A stretch of DNA of 64,000 nt from positions 5,642,001-5,706,000 of the forward strand of contig NZ_CP058552.1 in the NCBI RefSeq assembly GCF_013401555.1. The letters are read 5' to 3'. Below are positions 34,828 through 44,250 of the stretch, piece after piece. The notes beneath the pieces were generated by a model. It searched no databases. It saw only the letters and a program-made list of their open reading frames with translations, and was not told the origin of the DNA. Made by a program: the position numbers and the translations under genes. Source of the DNA: Paenibacillus sp. E222 (lineage in GTDB: Bacteria; Bacillota; Bacilli; Paenibacillales; Paenibacillaceae). Each line of letters opens with the position of its first letter. The stretch's first letter is position 1.

Positions 34828-35919
34828 TTAGATAATTAATTCATTAATGGCAAGTGTGCGTTCTTTGGACAGATCACGATATTGTTCCGATTCCACCTTG
34901 ATCAGTGGTTTGAAAATATCGGAAGTATTGTTCATGACAATAACACCCCGCTCGCCGTTGCTCAGCAGTACTTGTTTGCCAATAAAATTAGGAAGCAGAT
35001 GCTGCATCAAGGCCTGAACCGGCTTCTCATTCAATTTGCCGAACCCCATCGCATAAATATCGCGCAAGTTGTTGATCAGGTTCGGATTGCTGCTTCCGTG
35101 ACTGCCCGATCTCATCCCGATGTATATGTCAGCGACAGATACGATCTGTGTGTATGGATGGATTTCGCCTTTCTTCAGTTGCATCGGATATCCGGTACCA
35201 TCCTCCAGTTCATGATGCTGAAGAGCTACCAGCGCTGTAGCTTCATCCGTCATGGAACTTTTGATAATATCATGTCCATAGATCGTGTGACGCTGCAATT
35301 CGAGCTGTTCATCTGCGGTTAACGGTTCCATCTTGTTGCGTATCCGATGGGATACCTTGCATTTGCCGATATCATGAAGATAGCCACCACGACTGATCTG
35401 ATAACTTTCTTTTTGGGAATAACCAAGCCAGTTGGCCAGGTAAAATGATAACAGCCCAACCTGAATGGAATGGGTGTAGTTATTGACATCATCCCGTTCC
35501 AGCATCATCAGGAGATGTACGACATCCTTTTGCTCGTCCAATCCCTCTACCATCGGTTGAAGCGCATCGTCCACCATGGTTGCGTTGAACTTACCCACCG
35601 TCAGTGCTTCGAGAAACGCAGATTGATAGTTATGTACAGTTTGTATAAATTGAGATTTCATTTCTTCTTCAGGCGGTTCTTCCTTGGTGCTTGTGCTTGC
35701 TCCAGATGCAAATTTTGCTGCAGCAGCAAAGAATTCCGCTTCCGTGATCTCTTCCTCGCGTGGTTCAATATCCACATAGTCTACGCGGTGCTGCATCAGC
35801 AAGGTGATATCTTCACTTTTGATCACAGTACCCTGACCCAGAACGTGTAATCCCGCTTCGCTGAATGTATCCGCAGTTAGACGGTCTCCATCTTGCAGGT
35901 TCATAATATGGATTCTCAA
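34828..35919 (-). CDS. HD-GYP domain phosphohydrolase (putative c-di-GMP phosphodiesterase)
   Basis: This 363-residue cytoplasmic protein has an N-terminal domain (1-130, MNLQDGDRLTADTF-like) and an HD-GYP domain (about 135-320). Metal and catalytic residues are present in GGYLHDIGK (HD), RHTIYGHDI and QHHELEDGTGYP (the GYP motif), then SVADIYIGM. HD-GYP enzymes cleave cyclic di-GMP. The C-terminal extension has GVIVMNNTSDIFKPLI, often seen in Paenibacillus copies. TTG 35919 is favoured because AGGGGG lies 8 bases upstream and the family usually starts there; ATG 35940 is the alternative. Monocistronic; I found no c-di-GMP riboswitch in the leader. Confidence 0.88.
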   Translation of the reverse strand: MRIHIMNLQDGDRLTADTFSEAGLHVLGQGTVIKSEDITLLMQHRVDYVDIEPREEEITEAEFFAAAAKFASGASTSTKEEPPEEEMKSQFIQTVHNYQSAFLEALTVGKFNATMVDDALQPMVEGLDEQKDVVHLLMMLERDDVNNYTHSIQVGLLSFYLANWLGYSQKESYQISRGGYLHDIGKCKVSHRIRNKMEPLTADEQLELQRHTIYGHDIIKSSMTDEATALVALQHHELEDGTGYPMQLKKGEIHPYTQIVSVADIYIGMRSGSHGSSNPNLINNLRDIYAMGFGKLNEKPVQALMQHLLPNFIGKQVLLSNGERGVIVMNNTSDIFKPLIKVESEQYRDLSKERTLAINELII

Positions 35920-36156
35920 ATCGGTATTCCCCCTGAACAATCATTTATAGTCAACAGCACCCGTTAGATCGGGTCCCAAAAATCCCTATACTACTTTATA
36001 TCGATAAATACATTCTTTTTCTCCATAGTCCAAACGACCTTAATCGTAAAAGGAAATACGAACGTATAAGACTTTATTCTCAGTCCCATTTTCAAAAAAG
36101 TCCCGGTTTGATTTTGCATTTTGATAACGGACATCTTGCTTTACACATATATAACC

Positions 36157-36186
36157 AAAAAGCCCAAAAAAATCTTTGGGCTTTTA
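36157..36186 (-). terminator. Terminator of the UbiD-like gene
   Basis: AAAAGCCCA and TGGGCTTTT pair around a short A-rich loop, 10 bases after the stop, with T-runs on both sides. Confidence 0.8.
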
Positions 36187-36196
36187 TTGAATTCAA

Positions 36197-38032
36197 CTAT
36201 ATTTTGATCGAGCTCAGACTCGCTCCCTGTACGAAAAAGCGTTCAATCCCTTTCTCAACAGATGGGTCCGGAATTAACGGTGGCGCCTGATGCGGCTTCA
36301 CTCTGGCATCGATAATGATCTGGTCACAGCCCCAATGTTTATAGTTGTAACTGCTGTTCACACCGTACATATCATGAGACGGATTACTGCGGGTAAATGT
36401 CGCCCACAAGAAGTTGCTGAGATTCGCACTCAGGAAAGAACTATCATCACATAAAACAATCATTGGACAAGAAGACAGATCTCCCTTTTCCTTCAGCATG
36501 TCCGTAAATGCCTTCATTTCTTGTTCTGTATCCGCATAACTGGTGAACGGCGCACTCTGAATAGCTATAATTCCTGGCATCACGAACTGTGGATTGTTAT
36601 ATCCCCGAATATCCTTCAATGTCTCCGGCACTCCAAGGCACAACTCCCGTTTCTTCTCCCCATAGGCTGCAAATACAACCTTGCTGCCGCTGTTCAACCC
36701 GGTTCCCGAGTAATCCAGCGTATCGATCGTTGTATTGGTATGGAAATGAATGTCCCGCTGCAGATCCATTCGTTCCAGGATGTACGTCAGGAATTCCACT
36801 TCACGGTGCGTATCCAGCGGTTGCTGATCTTCTGCTGTGATAAACAAGTACTTCGCCAGACTGAGCTGGCCTGTGCCCAGAATACGACTCGCAATGGTCA
36901 GCAGCTCTGTTGGCTGTTTTACCGTCTGGTAGGGCGTATAACGCTCACTTCCAATCGCAAAAAGAAGTGGATGTACTCCTGCTGCATCAACTGCGTGGAC
37001 TTCTTTTACGCCCGGAATCTCCTGTTTAATGGCATCACCCGTAATTTCGTGAATCAGATCCCCAAATGCGGTATCCTCTTGCGGAGGACGACCCACCACG
37101 GTAAATGGCCAGATCGCATTTGGCTTGGCGTACACTTTATGCACTCTCATTAGTGGGAACGGATGGGTCAGACTGTAATATCCAAGATGATCACCAAACG
37201 GTCCTTCAGGCTTTGTCTCGTCCGGGTAAATATCACCGGTGATGACAAAATCGGCGTCATTGCTGATGCAATATCCGTCCTTATAGCTGTAGCGGAAACG
37301 ACGGCCGGCAAGTAGCCCTGCGAAAGTCATCTCACTGAGGCCTTCCGGCAAAGGCATCACTGCAGAAAGTGTATGTGCCGGCGGCCCCCCAATGAAGATG
37401 CTCACTTTCAGAGGTTCTCCCTTTTTGACCGCTTTGGCCTGATGAATACCAATGCCGCGATGGATCTGATAATGAAGTCCAATTTCCTTATTCAGTTCAT
37501 AATCATTACCACTTAGCTGTACCCGGTACATGCCCAGATTGGAGTTCATAATGCCTGGCTTGTCCGGGTCCTCCGAATAGACCTGAGGCAGCGTAACGAA
37601 TGCTCCACCATCCATGGGCCAATGCTTGATCAACGGCAGATCCGAGATCTGAATCTCTTGCGCGGTTACAGGCAAACTGATGGACTTCTGCTTAGGGAGA
37701 GCCTGCCAGGCGGCAAGACCTGTGCTGATATGCTGAAATGGCGTCTTAAGTGCCTTCATTGGATCATCCCGGACAGCCATGACACGCTGTACACCTTCAA
37801 GCGTTCCACGGAACATGAATTTGCTTCGTTCCAGTGTACCGAACAGGTTCGAAACTGCCTGGAACTTCGAGCCTTTCACATTTTCGAAAAGCAGAGCTGG
37901 GCCTTTCGCCTCATGCACTTTCATATGTATCGCTGCCATCTCCAAATGAGGGTCCACTTCTTCCTTCACGCGAATCAAATGTCCGTGCTGCTCCAGATCA
38001 TTAATGCAATCTTCCATATTGCGATATTTCAT
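36197..38032 (-). CDS. UbiD family decarboxylase
   Basis: This prenylated-FMN-dependent (de)carboxylase has 611 residues, longer than E. coli UbiD (about 500) but usual for one Firmicutes branch. Motifs are GMYRVQLSG, IGLHYQIHRGIG, FIGGPPAHTLSAVMPLPEG and EGPFGDHLGYYS, which carries the catalytic Glu and metal-binding residues. The last 110 residues (NFLWATFTRSNPSHDMYGV and following) also match the family. ATG 38032 follows GGAG. No ubiX-type prenyltransferase is nearby, so cofactor must come from elsewhere. Substrate may be an aromatic acid or a menaquinone precursor; the neighbours give no clue. 38033-38232 is non-coding. Confidence 0.87.
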   Translation of the reverse strand: MKYRNMEDCINDLEQHGHLIRVKEEVDPHLEMAAIHMKVHEAKGPALLFENVKGSKFQAVSNLFGTLERSKFMFRGTLEGVQRVMAVRDDPMKALKTPFQHISTGLAAWQALPKQKSISLPVTAQEIQISDLPLIKHWPMDGGAFVTLPQVYSEDPDKPGIMNSNLGMYRVQLSGNDYELNKEIGLHYQIHRGIGIHQAKAVKKGEPLKVSIFIGGPPAHTLSAVMPLPEGLSEMTFAGLLAGRRFRYSYKDGYCISNDADFVITGDIYPDETKPEGPFGDHLGYYSLTHPFPLMRVHKVYAKPNAIWPFTVVGRPPQEDTAFGDLIHEITGDAIKQEIPGVKEVHAVDAAGVHPLLFAIGSERYTPYQTVKQPTELLTIASRILGTGQLSLAKYLFITAEDQQPLDTHREVEFLTYILERMDLQRDIHFHTNTTIDTLDYSGTGLNSGSKVVFAAYGEKKRELCLGVPETLKDIRGYNNPQFVMPGIIAIQSAPFTSYADTEQEMKAFTDMLKEKGDLSSCPMIVLCDDSSFLSANLSNFLWATFTRSNPSHDMYGVNSSYNYKHWGCDQIIIDARVKPHQAPPLIPDPSVEKGIERFFVQGASLSSIKI

Positions 38033-38232
38033 TGGATGGCTCCATTCTGTATATAATAAATTGTTATGTTCATATATTCACATAGATGTGTAAGGGTAGC
38101 GGATAGAATAAAACGTTGAATCTACTTCACTCTCGTCACACTACTATTGGATTGATGCTCGCATCTCCTCTATCTTATCAAATCATCTGCCACTAAACAA
38201 AACAATATATGAAATCGATCACGCAGCACTCA

Positions 38233-38304
38233 CCAAAAAGCAATATTCAGGCAATAGGAGTCCTGTATCATGCGGACCACGATTGCTTAAATATTGCTTT
38301 TTGG
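38233..38304 (-). terminator. Terminator of the ABC/two-component operon
   Basis: A long hairpin has outer arms CCAAAAAGCAATATT and its complement (38233-38247 and 38290-38304) and an inner GCAAT/ATTGC plus GGTCC/GGACT-like stem. It lies 6 bases after the kinase stop. Confidence 0.65.
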
Positions 38305-38310
38305 GCTTTT

Positions 38311-39648
38311 TTAAGACGTAGCCGAAGGTCTGGGGATCGTAACTGTAAACTGCGTTCCTTCTCCAACCCTGCTCTCCACATTAATTGCACACTCATGTAT
38401 TTTCAAAATTTTAATCACGATGGAAAGCCCTAGTCCATTGCCTCTAAGAGCACTGCTCCGCGCTTTGTCTACCATATAAAATCGATCGAAAATATACGGA
38501 AGGTCTTCCTCGGGTATTCCTTGTCCTGAATCTCTAATGGATACCTTCACAGATGACGTGGACATCTCGATTGCGATGTGAATGACCCCATCGGAACCTG
38601 TATATTTTATCGCATTGTTGATTAAATTCTGCCAGACCTGCTCAAACAGATCTTTATCAACGGTAATTTCGCAAGGCAATAAATCCAATTCAATCCTGAT
38701 ATTTTTGTGCGCCCACTGGGGTTCAGCTAATACGATCGCTCTTCTTAACTGTTCATCTAATTGGAAGGTCGTGAGATTAAACGGATGGTGCTCGGAATCC
38801 AGTGAGGCTAACCGAAGTAAATTATCGCTCAGCCTGGACAGGCGTAATGTTTCCTCATATATGATATCCAGATGCTCTTTCTGCTCTTCCAATGGGATAA
38901 CACCATCTTGCAGCGCTCGTGTGAATCCCCTGATTGATGTTAGTGGAGACTGCATTTCATGAGAGACATTGCTGACAAAATCGTCACGCACCGAGTCTAT
39001 TTTTTGCAGCTCACGGGCCATATGATTAAAGCTCTCCATCAGCTCACCAAACTCATCTGGATTGTTATGCTTCAACCGGACGGATAGATCGCCTGATGCC
39101 ATTTTCTTAGCTGCAGCAGTTAACTTTTTGATCGGTTTCACAATGTACCCAGACATGAACATGATTAATAAGCTTCCTATGACTAAGACAGTGAGTAGCG
39201 ATATAAATAATGTACGTTTCACATTATGAAAAATCGATGAAAAATTAATTTTGATCAGGAGCGCATCTTTCTCTTCATTCATCCTGGGAACACCGACGAT
39301 GGCCGTTTCATCTTTTTTGGACATCATAAACGCTTTCGTCGAACTTTCATCGAATAATTCATGAACCTTATCATCCGGTAAGGAAGCAAGTACTTCACTT
39401 TGTTCGTTCACGGAGTTGATGTCCAAGCCGTATCGTGCAAAGATATCCAAGCTTGTTTTCACTTTTTCCGGATCATCAATCAGGTTTATTATCGTAGCGA
39501 TATCCTCGGCAATCGTAATCATGGAATGATTTGGTGTGTTTTCCTGAGACCGCATATTTAAGATAAAGGAGAGAATTAAACTGACGATCACAATGCCAAA
39601 AAAGGTAACTACGATTCGTAAACGCAGGCTTTTCCTCACGATTTTCAT
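38311..39648 (-). CDS. Sensor histidine kinase of MacB-like transporter operon
   Basis: This class I kinase has 445 residues: TM1 about 10-28, an extracellular sensor about 29-142, TM2 about 143-163, HAMP 164-217, HisKA with His in NVSHEMQSPLTSIRGF and HATPase_c with LINNAIKY, IRDSGQGIP and GNGLGLSIV. The start overlaps the response regulator stop (ATGA) and follows GGAGAG. It is third in an operon with the fused ABC transporter and regulator. Unlike the Bce kinase at 21455 it has a real extracellular sensor, so it probably detects its signal directly. Confidence 0.88.
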   Translation of the reverse strand: MKIVRKSLRLRIVVTFFGIVIVSLILSFILNMRSQENTPNHSMITIAEDIATIINLIDDPEKVKTSLDIFARYGLDINSVNEQSEVLASLPDDKVHELFDESSTKAFMMSKKDETAIVGVPRMNEEKDALLIKINFSSIFHNVKRTLFISLLTVLVIGSLLIMFMSGYIVKPIKKLTAAAKKMASGDLSVRLKHNNPDEFGELMESFNHMARELQKIDSVRDDFVSNVSHEMQSPLTSIRGFTRALQDGVIPLEEQKEHLDIIYEETLRLSRLSDNLLRLASLDSEHHPFNLTTFQLDEQLRRAIVLAEPQWAHKNIRIELDLLPCEITVDKDLFEQVWQNLINNAIKYTGSDGVIHIAIEMSTSSVKVSIRDSGQGIPEEDLPYIFDRFYMVDKARSSALRGNGLGLSIVIKILKIHECAINVESRVGEGTQFTVTIPRPSATS

Positions 39649-40313
39649 ACACTCTCCAGACGATATCCAAGTCCTCTTATCGTCGAAATGATCAGCTCGG
39701 GGATCGGTTCCAGCCGTTCTCTTAACCTTTTGATATGCACATCAACGGTACGCTCATCACCTTCATAATCGATTCCCCATATATCTTCTATAAGCTGTGT
39801 ACGTGTGAATATTTGCCCTGGCAAACTCGCCAGAGCAAACAACAATTCACATTCCTTCTTTTTCAATTCAACCGTTTGGGCTCCTGCATCCACTGTCAAT
39901 TTGCTCAGATCAATCGTTGCACCGCCTATATGAATAACATTTGATGAAATCTTGTTGTATCTCTTCATTAAGGATTTCACACGCAAGATTAACTCTACAG
40001 GATCAAAAGGCTTTACTAAATAATCGTCTGACCCTGCATTGAATCCTCTGACCTTATCCTTGGATTCTCCCTTGGCAGTCACCATCAGAATCGGAATATC
40101 CATATAAGATCGAATATCTTCGGTCAGTTCAATACCATCTACACGGGGCATCATCACATCTACAATTGCTAAATCAATTTTGGTATGAGACAAGATGTTC
40201 AGTGCTTCTTGGCCATCCGGCGCTTCCACAACGGAAAACTGATTTTTTTCGAGATAAATTCGGATTAATTTGCGGATATGCGAATCATCATCAACCACAA
40301 GAATCGTGTTCAT
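39645..40313 (-). CDS. OmpR family response regulator of MacB-like operon
   Basis: This 222-residue regulator has a receiver (3-115; VVDDDSH, Asp in LAIVDVMMP, Lys in YLVKPFDPV) and a winged-helix domain (about 128-220) ending STIRGLGYRLE. It sits 45 bases downstream of the transporter gene and overlaps the kinase by 4 bases. It likely autoregulates the whole three-gene unit. ATG 40313 follows AAAGGATAATG. Confidence 0.88.
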   Translation of the reverse strand: MNTILVVDDDSHIRKLIRIYLEKNQFSVVEAPDGQEALNILSHTKIDLAIVDVMMPRVDGIELTEDIRSYMDIPILMVTAKGESKDKVRGFNAGSDDYLVKPFDPVELILRVKSLMKRYNKISSNVIHIGGATIDLSKLTVDAGAQTVELKKKECELLFALASLPGQIFTRTQLIEDIWGIDYEGDERTVDVHIKRLRERLEPIPELIISTIRGLGYRLESV

Positions 40314-40358
40314 TTATGCATTATCCTTTCCGCAATTTTCAATATTCACTACTTGGTT

Positions 40359-42323
40359 TTATTCATATCGTAAGGATTCCATCGGGTCGAGCTTGGCTGC
40401 TTTGGATGAAGGCATCAAACCAGCGATGATACTAATCACTGTACTTACAACGATTCCGAACAAGATATAATATCCCGAGAGATGAATCAGTTTTGCTCCA
40501 AACGCATTGTCCAAAAGAATATTTAATACATAACTAATAATTATCGCAAATACTACCGCAATGATACCACTGAATACCCCCAATAGAGCAGATTCAGAAA
40601 AGAAAATTCGCTTGATATCCTTCTTTCTTGCTCCAATCGCACGAAGGATTCCGATTTCCTTTGTTCGTTCCACGACACTAATATAAAGCACAACCAATAT
40701 CATAATACCGGATACAATCAACGAAATGCCTGCAATACCAGACAGAACGATCGTGGCCATGTTCACATATGTCGTGATATTTTCCATGATTTTTGCCGTC
40801 TGGGAGCCTGAGAAGCCCGCATCTACAGCAGCAGCATTAATATCATTGACATATTTCATATCGGTTGCATATGCATTAACCTGAATTGGCCCAATCGTTA
40901 TTCCATTGTCCGTATACATTTGCTCCAACGTCTGTGATGAAATGTAACCCGGTGATTGCTGCATGGGTGATCTTTGATCTGACGCTTGATATATACCTGA
41001 TATGGTTATTTCTTTCTCCAAAGTTACCGGTTTATTATTGCCATCCATCTCATTGATATATAGAAACACAGACTTGCCGATCATCGATTCAGCTTGGTCA
41101 TTTCCGCTTAATTTATTCGCCGTATCGAGGGGTAACAACATCTCATTTTCTACCGGAAGCGTACCCTTTGTTATCATTGCTGGATCAAAAGCATCCGTTA
41201 ACGTCGTTAACTGCGTGAGTGCCACACTTTGCTTTGCATGAACCATAGTCGATTTGCCTGTAATGGTAGTGATCGTCGCTACATGATCCACATTAGGGAA
41301 TTTGCGAATGGTCTCAATATCAGCTGCTGTGAACGGTTCACCTGTTGCCATCAAGGCTTCCGGGCCTTGCATATCTTTGGCATCTGCACTGGGCTTCGTT
41401 ATATCCACGAGTAACGGGTCCATGCTTGAATTGATTTCGTCGTTCATATATGTCGTTATTCCATTACCCAAGGAGAGCATCAGGAGTACGCTTAAAATTC
41501 CTATCGACCCACCTAATGCTACCAGTATATTTCGCTTGCCGTTGAGTTTCATGTTTTTGAGAGCCATTTGGAAAGAAGCCAGTAAGCCCAGGTTTCTCGA
41601 AGCACCACGACTACCCTCATAGGTAGTCAAGGAACGATCTTTTAAATGGATATCATCCTTAATCCGCCCCTCCTCAACCTTGACTATACGTGTACCGGAA
41701 TCGGCCACTTTCTGCGAGTGAGTTACCGCAATGACCAGCATCCCTTTTTGCGCAATACTGTCCAGCAAAGCCAGAATTTGATCCCCGTTTTCCTTATCCA
41801 GAGCACCCGTTGGTTCATCCGCCAAAATAATGTCTGGATTGTTCGATAATGCACGAGCAATGGAAACCCGTTGCTTCTGTCCACCCGACAGCTGGTTGGG
41901 CCGTTTATTCAGATGATCCTTCAGTCCGACCTCGGTCAAAATATCTATAGCACGCTTGTTGCGTTCCTTTTCACTAGTATCCGTCATTTGCATAGCAATC
42001 GTAACATTTTCCAGTACAGACAGATGTGGGATCAGATTGAAATTTTGAAACACAAAGCCGATATTATTCTTGCGATAATCATCCATTTCCTTTTCCGTCA
42101 TGGTACTTAAGTTCTTACCACGAACAAGGATCTCCCCTTCAAAATCGGAGTCCATTCCACCAATAATATTCATAAGGGTTGACTTTCCGCAACCCGATTC
42201 ACCAAGGATCGAGACGAACTCTCCTGTCTCAAAGCTCAAATTCACATCGTGGAGCACGGGTACCTTTTCCTTACCATACAGCGTGTATGATTTCTTCACA
42301 TGTTTAACTTCTAATATAGTCAT
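40359..42323 (-). CDS. Fused ABC transporter ATPase-permease (MacB-like)
   Basis: This 654-residue protein joins an N-terminal ATPase (1-225) to a MacB-type permease. Walker [10 protein letters not shown] (about 37-45), [12 protein letters not shown]-loop, LSGGQKQR signature, [12 protein letters not shown]alker B and VTHS switch are intact. TM1 at about 264-286 is followed by a MacB-PCD extracytoplasmic domain (about 290-525) and three C-terminal membrane segments (about 530-645), the FtsX-like mechanotransmission fold. ATG 42323 follows GGAAGAG. In E. coli MacB works with MacA and TolC; none is needed or present here. With its kinase and regulator it suggests export of, or defence against, a peptide or lipid-like compound. 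Confidence 0.88.
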   Translation of the reverse strand: MTILEVKHVKKSYTLYGKEKVPVLHDVNLSFETGEFVSILGESGCGKSTLMNIIGGMDSDFEGEILVRGKNLSTMTEKEMDDYRKNNIGFVFQNFNLIPHLSVLENVTIAMQMTDTSEKERNKRAIDILTEVGLKDHLNKRPNQLSGGQKQRVSIARALSNNPDIILADEPTGALDKENGDQILALLDSIAQKGMLVIAVTHSQKVADSGTRIVKVEEGRIKDDIHLKDRSLTTYEGSRGASRNLGLLASFQMALKNMKLNGKRNILVALGGSIGILSVLLMLSLGNGITTYMNDEINSSMDPLLVDITKPSADAKDMQGPEALMATGEPFTAADIETIRKFPNVDHVATITTITGKSTMVHAKQSVALTQLTTLTDAFDPAMITKGTLPVENEMLLPLDTANKLSGNDQAESMIGKSVFLYINEMDGNNKPVTLEKEITISGIYQASDQRSPMQQSPGYISSQTLEQMYTDNGITIGPIQVNAYATDMKYVNDINAAAVDAGFSGSQTAKIMENITTYVNMATIVLSGIAGISLIVSGIMILVVLYISVVERTKEIGILRAIGARKKDIKRIFFSESALLGVFSGIIAVVFAIIISYVLNILLDNAFGAKLIHLSGYYILFGIVVSTVISIIAGLMPSSKAAKLDPMESLRYE

Positions 42324-42443
42324 CTTGATCTCTTCCTCTCCAAGTCATACACCCTGTCTATCTATTGAACATTTCACATTCTAACAAATTTGTGTGAACT
42401 GATAATGAACTGGACAAGTCGTGTCTGCCTGGCAAAAGAAAAT

Positions 42444-42490
42444 ACACCTGCAATGACTTGAGTTGAACCATATCAAGTCACTGCAGGTGT
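42444..42490 (-). terminator. Terminator of the amidohydrolase gene
   Basis: ACACCTGCAATGACTT (42444-42459) pairs with 42475-42490 with one mismatch, followed on the minus strand by a T-rich stretch, 7 bases after the stop. Confidence 0.8.
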
Positions 42491-42496
42491 CAAAAA

Positions 42497-43789
42497 TTAA
42501 ATCCCTTCAACAATACGCTTCGCCCGAACCTCTACCTGACGGAAAAGTTCTTCCTCATCTATCGTTAGCAGCTGCCTGCCTCTCATCAACACCCGACCAT
42601 TCACAATGGTGGTATCTACATCGGCGCCGTTCACGCTGTATGCAAGTAATGATTCCAGCTCGTGAACCGGCTGCAAATGCGGTTTCTTCAGATCAATCAG
42701 AATCAGGTCGGCCTTGCGCCCAATTTCCAGCACACCCACTTCATCCTGAAGGTTCAACAGACCTGCACTTCCCCGTGTAGACATGTATAGTACCTCTCTT
42801 GCCGACAACCGGGTAGGGTCACCATAATCCAGCTTTTGCAGCCAGGTCGCAGCCTTGATCTCTTCAAACATATCGACGTTTGTCGCACTTCCTGCCCCGT
42901 CGGTTCCAAGACCCACGTTAATTCCCTGTGCAATCATCTCCGTAATTGGGGCAATTCCGCAGCCAAGCTTCAGATTGCTGACCGGATTGTGTGCTACTCC
43001 ACCACGCATGCCTTTCAGTCTGCCAATATCTCTACGATTCAGGTGTACGCCATGGGCAAGCAGTACGTGTAGTTTTTCGAACATACCTGCCTCTTCCAAA
43101 TACTCCGTTGGCGTCATGCCATAGCGTTCACGAATCTTCACAACTTCCTCTTTCGTCTCAGCCAGATGAATGTGGATAGGCACATTCTCCTGTTCCGCCA
43201 TCGCAATGACTTCCCGCAAAGGTTCTACTGGGCAAGTATAAGGAGAATGCGGGCCATACATCGTCGTAATTCGACCCTCCGCCTTCCCCGACCAACGTTG
43301 TACCAAATCGACCGCTTCCTGTAATCTGCGCCCTCCGTCATCCTCCACGAATACCATTCCGCGTGTGAGCGATGCCCGAATGCCGGTTTCCGTCACCGCT
43401 TCTGCGATTTCATTCATGTGAATGTACATATCAGCGTAAGCTGTAGTTCCTGAACGGATCATCTCGGCGATGGATAATTGTGCTCCCCAGTATATATCTT
43501 CGGGTGTCATCCGGGCTTCTGCAGGCAGCATCTTACGGTCAAGCCAGTCCATCAGCTTCAGATCATCCGAGAATGCTCGTAACAGACTCATCGGTGTATG
43601 CTGGTGAGCATTGATCAGGCCCGGCATTGCCAGTTTATGTTGACCATCCATAATGTCATCACCCGGTTGAGCCTGAATGTGGGGAGCAATCTCTGCGATA
43701 CGGTCGCCTACAATGCGAATATCCCCCTTGAAGGGGGAATCGGTGTCTTTCATCGTTAAGATTGTGGCTTGCTGGATTAATATACTCAT
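42497..43789 (-). CDS. Amidohydrolase, MtaD/TrzA-type deaminase (5'-methylthioadenosine/SAH deaminase-like)
   Basis: This 430-residue metal-dependent hydrolase of the TrzA/AtzA branch deaminates purine-type substrates. Metal ligands are in NAHQHTPMSLLR, MYGPHSPYTC, IHIHLAETKEE, LLAHGVHLN and GLGTDGAGS. The family includes 5'-methylthioadenosine/S-adenosylhomocysteine deaminase, which salvages products of SAM chemistry. ATG 43789 fits the family N-terminus (MSILIQQATILTM); a 26-codon upstream extension is probably untranslated. It is downstream of a 97-residue protein, a saccharopine-dehydrogenase-like protein and a SAM methyltransferase on the same strand, a context that suits SAH disposal. 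Confidence 0.85.
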   Translation of the reverse strand: MSILIQQATILTMKDTDSPFKGDIRIVGDRIAEIAPHIQAQPGDDIMDGQHKLAMPGLINAHQHTPMSLLRAFSDDLKLMDWLDRKMLPAEARMTPEDIYWGAQLSIAEMIRSGTTAYADMYIHMNEIAEAVTETGIRASLTRGMVFVEDDGGRRLQEAVDLVQRWSGKAEGRITTMYGPHSPYTCPVEPLREVIAMAEQENVPIHIHLAETKEEVVKIRERYGMTPTEYLEEAGMFEKLHVLLAHGVHLNRRDIGRLKGMRGGVAHNPVSNLKLGCGIAPITEMIAQGINVGLGTDGAGSATNVDMFEEIKAATWLQKLDYGDPTRLSAREVLYMSTRGSAGLLNLQDEVGVLEIGRKADLILIDLKKPHLQPVHELESLLAYSVNGADVDTTIVNGRVLMRGRQLLTIDEEELFRQVEVRAKRIVEGI

Positions 43790-43869
43790 TCGTTTCACAA
43801 CTCCTCTAGGTTTGGATTGCCTTACTTCCAAATCCGAGGATAAGCCTTCACGTAACGGCAAGGTCAAGA

Positions 43870-44163
43870 TTAAGTTAATTTTTGAGTCGTCATTGTTCTG
43901 AAACTTTGGATAAAAGGTTTGGGATCTATGTTGACCATATAAGGATAGACTCCGGTGCTGGTATGTAGATAGAAAAAACCACCTTCATTCCCCATTCTCC
44001 GAAAGGACATGTCGAACACTTCCGTAATATTAAACTCACGGTATTTCGTTACAATCTTGTCCGAGTACAGGATCATGGACCGATCGCTCTGCAGTATTTC
44101 CTGTGCGAGACCCGTCACTTCTCTCTGTACTTTGTAATATGGCAATACAGCAATGCAGTTCAT
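43870..44163 (-). CDS. Conserved hypothetical protein, 97 aa
   Basis: No named family is recognised. The product starts MNCIAVLPYYKVQREVTG, shows alternating hydrophobic strands, and ends GGFFYLHTSTGVYPYMVNIDP then FIQSFRTM, which look like a small PH-like or beta-rich fold; similar small proteins occur in Bacillus. ATG 44163 follows ACGGAGGGAG; the frame extends 26 codons upstream without a binding site. It is 87 bases after the saccharopine-dehydrogenase-like gene and 80 bases before the amidohydrolase, all on the same strand. Function unknown. Confidence 0.65.
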   Translation of the reverse strand: MNCIAVLPYYKVQREVTGLAQEILQSDRSMILYSDKIVTKYREFNITEVFDMSFRRMGNEGGFFYLHTSTGVYPYMVNIDPKPFIQSFRTMTTQKLT

Positions 44164-44250
44164 GATCTCCCTCCGTTCTAGCATGATTATTTGTTCCATC
44201 ATATCAGATCGGAGAGCCTGAGCAAAAAATGATCCAACCACATAGATGAT

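Noticed and set aside
35920..36156. Possible c-di-GMP riboswitch before the HD-GYP gene
   Set aside because: Only a small ACCCG/CGGGT hairpin is seen; no GEMM core or tetraloop-receptor pattern.
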